Assembly: GCA_913052515.1 (NCBI GenBank)
Contig: CAJXFJ010000051.1
Span: 1 to 8,548, forward strand
Length of the DNA stretch: 8,548 nucleotides
Direction of reading: 5' to 3'
DNA from: an uncultured Flavobacteriales bacterium
GTDB taxonomy: Bacteria > Bacteroidota > Bacteroidia > Flavobacteriales > Vicingaceae
The translations under genes were made by a program, and so were the position numbers. Shown here piece after piece: positions 7,457-8,548 of the stretch. The first letter of the stretch is position 1; every line of letters begins with the position of its first letter. The notes beneath the pieces are model-generated. The model searched no databases. It worked only from the letters and a program-made list of their open reading frames with translations, and was not told where the DNA came from.

Positions 7457-8002
7457 ATGAAGTTACTTTCAAAATTAATTCTTTGGCTCAGTGGCTGGAA
7501 AGTAGTTGGGGAAAGTCCTAAGTCGCTTGGCAAGTTTGTTATGGTTGCTGCGCCCCATACCAGTAATTGGGATTTTGTATACGCCAGAGCTGCTTTCTAC
7601 ATTATGGATATTAAGTTAAAATATACCATTAAAAAGGAGTTGTTTTTTTTCCCATTAGGTGTTATTCTTAAGAAAATGGGAGGTATTCCTATTAATCGTT
7701 CTAAGAAAAAGGGGAATATGGTAAATCAAATGGCTGAGCATTTTAAAAATTATAAAGAATTGGCTCTTATGGTAACACCAGAAGGAACCCGGTCTTATTC
7801 TCCCGAATGGAAGAAGGGGTTTTATTACATTGCCTTGCAGTCAAAGGTGCCTATTGTTTTAGGGTACTTAGATTATCCAAAGAAAACTGCCGGGGTTGGA
7901 CCGATTATTCATCCAACAGGAGATGTTGATGCCGATATTGAAAGAATAAAGGCATTTTACAGAACGATAACTCCAAAGTATCCCGAGAAAGGAGTGAAGT
8001 AA
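7457..8002 (+). CDS. PlsC-type 1-acylglycerol-3-phosphate acyltransferase family protein (short form)
   Basis: A 181-residue member of the lysophospholipid acyltransferase (PlsC/LPLAT) family, which moves an acyl chain onto a lysolipid hydroxyl at the membrane. All four family blocks are present: HTSNWD (H34 and D39, the catalytic H-x4-D), GGIPINR (75-81), TPEGTR (107-112, acceptor phosphate binding) and VPIVLGY (131-137). The N-terminus (MKLLSKLILWLSGWKVVG) is short and amphipathic. The one or two membrane helices that precede the catalytic domain in longer PlsC proteins are missing, so the enzyme is probably peripheral. It could acylate lysophosphatidate or another lipid, and the true acceptor cannot be told from sequence. 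The gene stands alone on its strand, divergent from the barrel cluster. It ends one base from the convergent response-regulator gene. Confidence 0.88.
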   Translation: MKLLSKLILWLSGWKVVGESPKSLGKFVMVAAPHTSNWDFVYARAAFYIMDIKLKYTIKKELFFFPLGVILKKMGGIPINRSKKKGNMVNQMAEHFKNYKELALMVTPEGTRSYSPEWKKGFYYIALQSKVPIVLGYLDYPKKTAGVGPIIHPTGDVDADIERIKAFYRTITPKYPEKGVK

Positions 8003-8003
8003 A

Positions 8004-8548
8004 TTATTCCTTCACCGCTAATTTAAATCCAACTCCATGAACATTGATCAATTGGATGTTTTCATCTTCTTTTAAGTATTTTCTCAATCGAGAAATAAAT
8101 ACATCCATGCTTCGTCCGTTAAAGTAATCATCGTTTCCCCAAATAGATTTTAATGCAAACTCTCTTTGCATGACTTCATTCATATGTAGACATAACAAAC
8201 GAAGTAGGTCTGCCTCTTTTTTTGTTAATTTTTTCTGAACTGAATTTAATTCCAAGTATTGATTGACATAATCAAATTCATATTTTCCAATCTTGAAATG
8301 CTTTTTATCAATTTGCTCTGAGTGGTTGTTACTTTTTAAAATATTCTCAATTCTGGCAGCTAATTCAGGAAATTCGAAAGGCTTTGTTAAATAGTCCTGA
8401 CCCAGTTTCAGTCCCTTTACTTTATCTTCAATCAGAGATTTAGCTGTTAAAAAAATAAAGGGTAAGTCTGGTTTTAATTGCACCAACTCTTCGGCAATTT
8501 CAAAGCCTCCTAGCTTTGGAAGCATTACATCAAGAATAGCTATATCAT
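8004..8548 (-). CDS. OmpR-family response regulator, RprY-like, N-terminus beyond the right edge
   Basis: The C-terminal 180 or so residues of a two-component response regulator are present; the reading frame stays open to the last base. Reading in from the edge gives DIAILDVMLPKLGGF. The Asp codon at 8531-8529 is the expected phosphorylation site, so the Met at 8525 is internal and not a start. The switch Thr (FLTA) and conserved Lys (LTKPF) of the receiver domain follow. A winged-helix DNA-binding domain occupies roughly the last 100 residues, with KLTKKEADLLRLL, IWGNDDYFNGRSMDVFISRL and NVHGVGFKL. The IWG-DDYF-RSMDV signature is the form seen in Bacteroides RprY and its relatives. The missing part should be about 50 residues. 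The cognate kinase gene is not in the window. The gene converges on the acyltransferase gene with a one-base gap. Confidence 0.93.
   Translation of the reverse strand, partial: DIAILDVMLPKLGGFEIAEELVQLKPDLPFIFLTAKSLIEDKVKGLKLGQDYLTKPFEFPELAARIENILKSNNHSEQIDKKHFKIGKYEFDYVNQYLELNSVQKKLTKKEADLLRLLCLHMNEVMQREFALKSIWGNDDYFNGRSMDVFISRLRKYLKEDENIQLINVHGVGFKLAVKE

Overview
The window looks like chromosomal DNA of a member of the Bacteroidota, most likely a Flavobacteriia- or Cytophagia-like lineage. The sequence is AT-rich. It encodes a DUF4293 membrane protein, a response regulator resembling Bacteroides RprY, a PorV/FadL-like outer-membrane protein and a helix-hairpin-helix outer-membrane barrel protein. 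Two start codons are preceded by perfect matches to TAnnTTTG, the -7 promoter element of this phylum. No RNA gene, insertion sequence, phage gene, CRISPR array or long repeat is visible. Genes fill almost the whole window.

Layout, left to right. (1) Positions 1-661, minus strand: the 5' part of a FemAB/GNAT-like acyltransferase gene that runs off the left edge. (2) 776-1240, plus: DUF4293 membrane protein, divergent from gene 1 and overlapping tail to tail with the next gene. (3) 1237-1734, minus: YfcE-type metallophosphoesterase. (4) 1795-4067, plus: aroB-aroA, two shikimate-pathway enzymes overlapping by ATGA. (5) 7357-4060, minus: a compact three-gene cluster, transcribed as PorV/FadL-like barrel, helix-hairpin-helix outer-membrane barrel, small integral membrane protein. 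(6) 7457-8002, plus: short PlsC-type acyltransferase. (7) 8004-8548, minus: OmpR/RprY-type response regulator whose N-terminus lies beyond the right edge.

How the genes fit together. AroB makes 3-dehydroquinate and AroA makes EPSP, so the pair serves chorismate and aromatic amino acid synthesis. The three-gene minus cluster appears to be a cell-envelope unit with two exported barrel proteins and one inner-membrane protein. It holds the least understood biology here, because the second protein carries a predicted periplasmic helix-hairpin-helix region ahead of a large beta barrel. The remaining genes are ordinary: lipid acylation, phosphoesterase, response regulator. All three convergent gene pairs overlap or nearly abut, so no room exists for conventional intergenic terminators.
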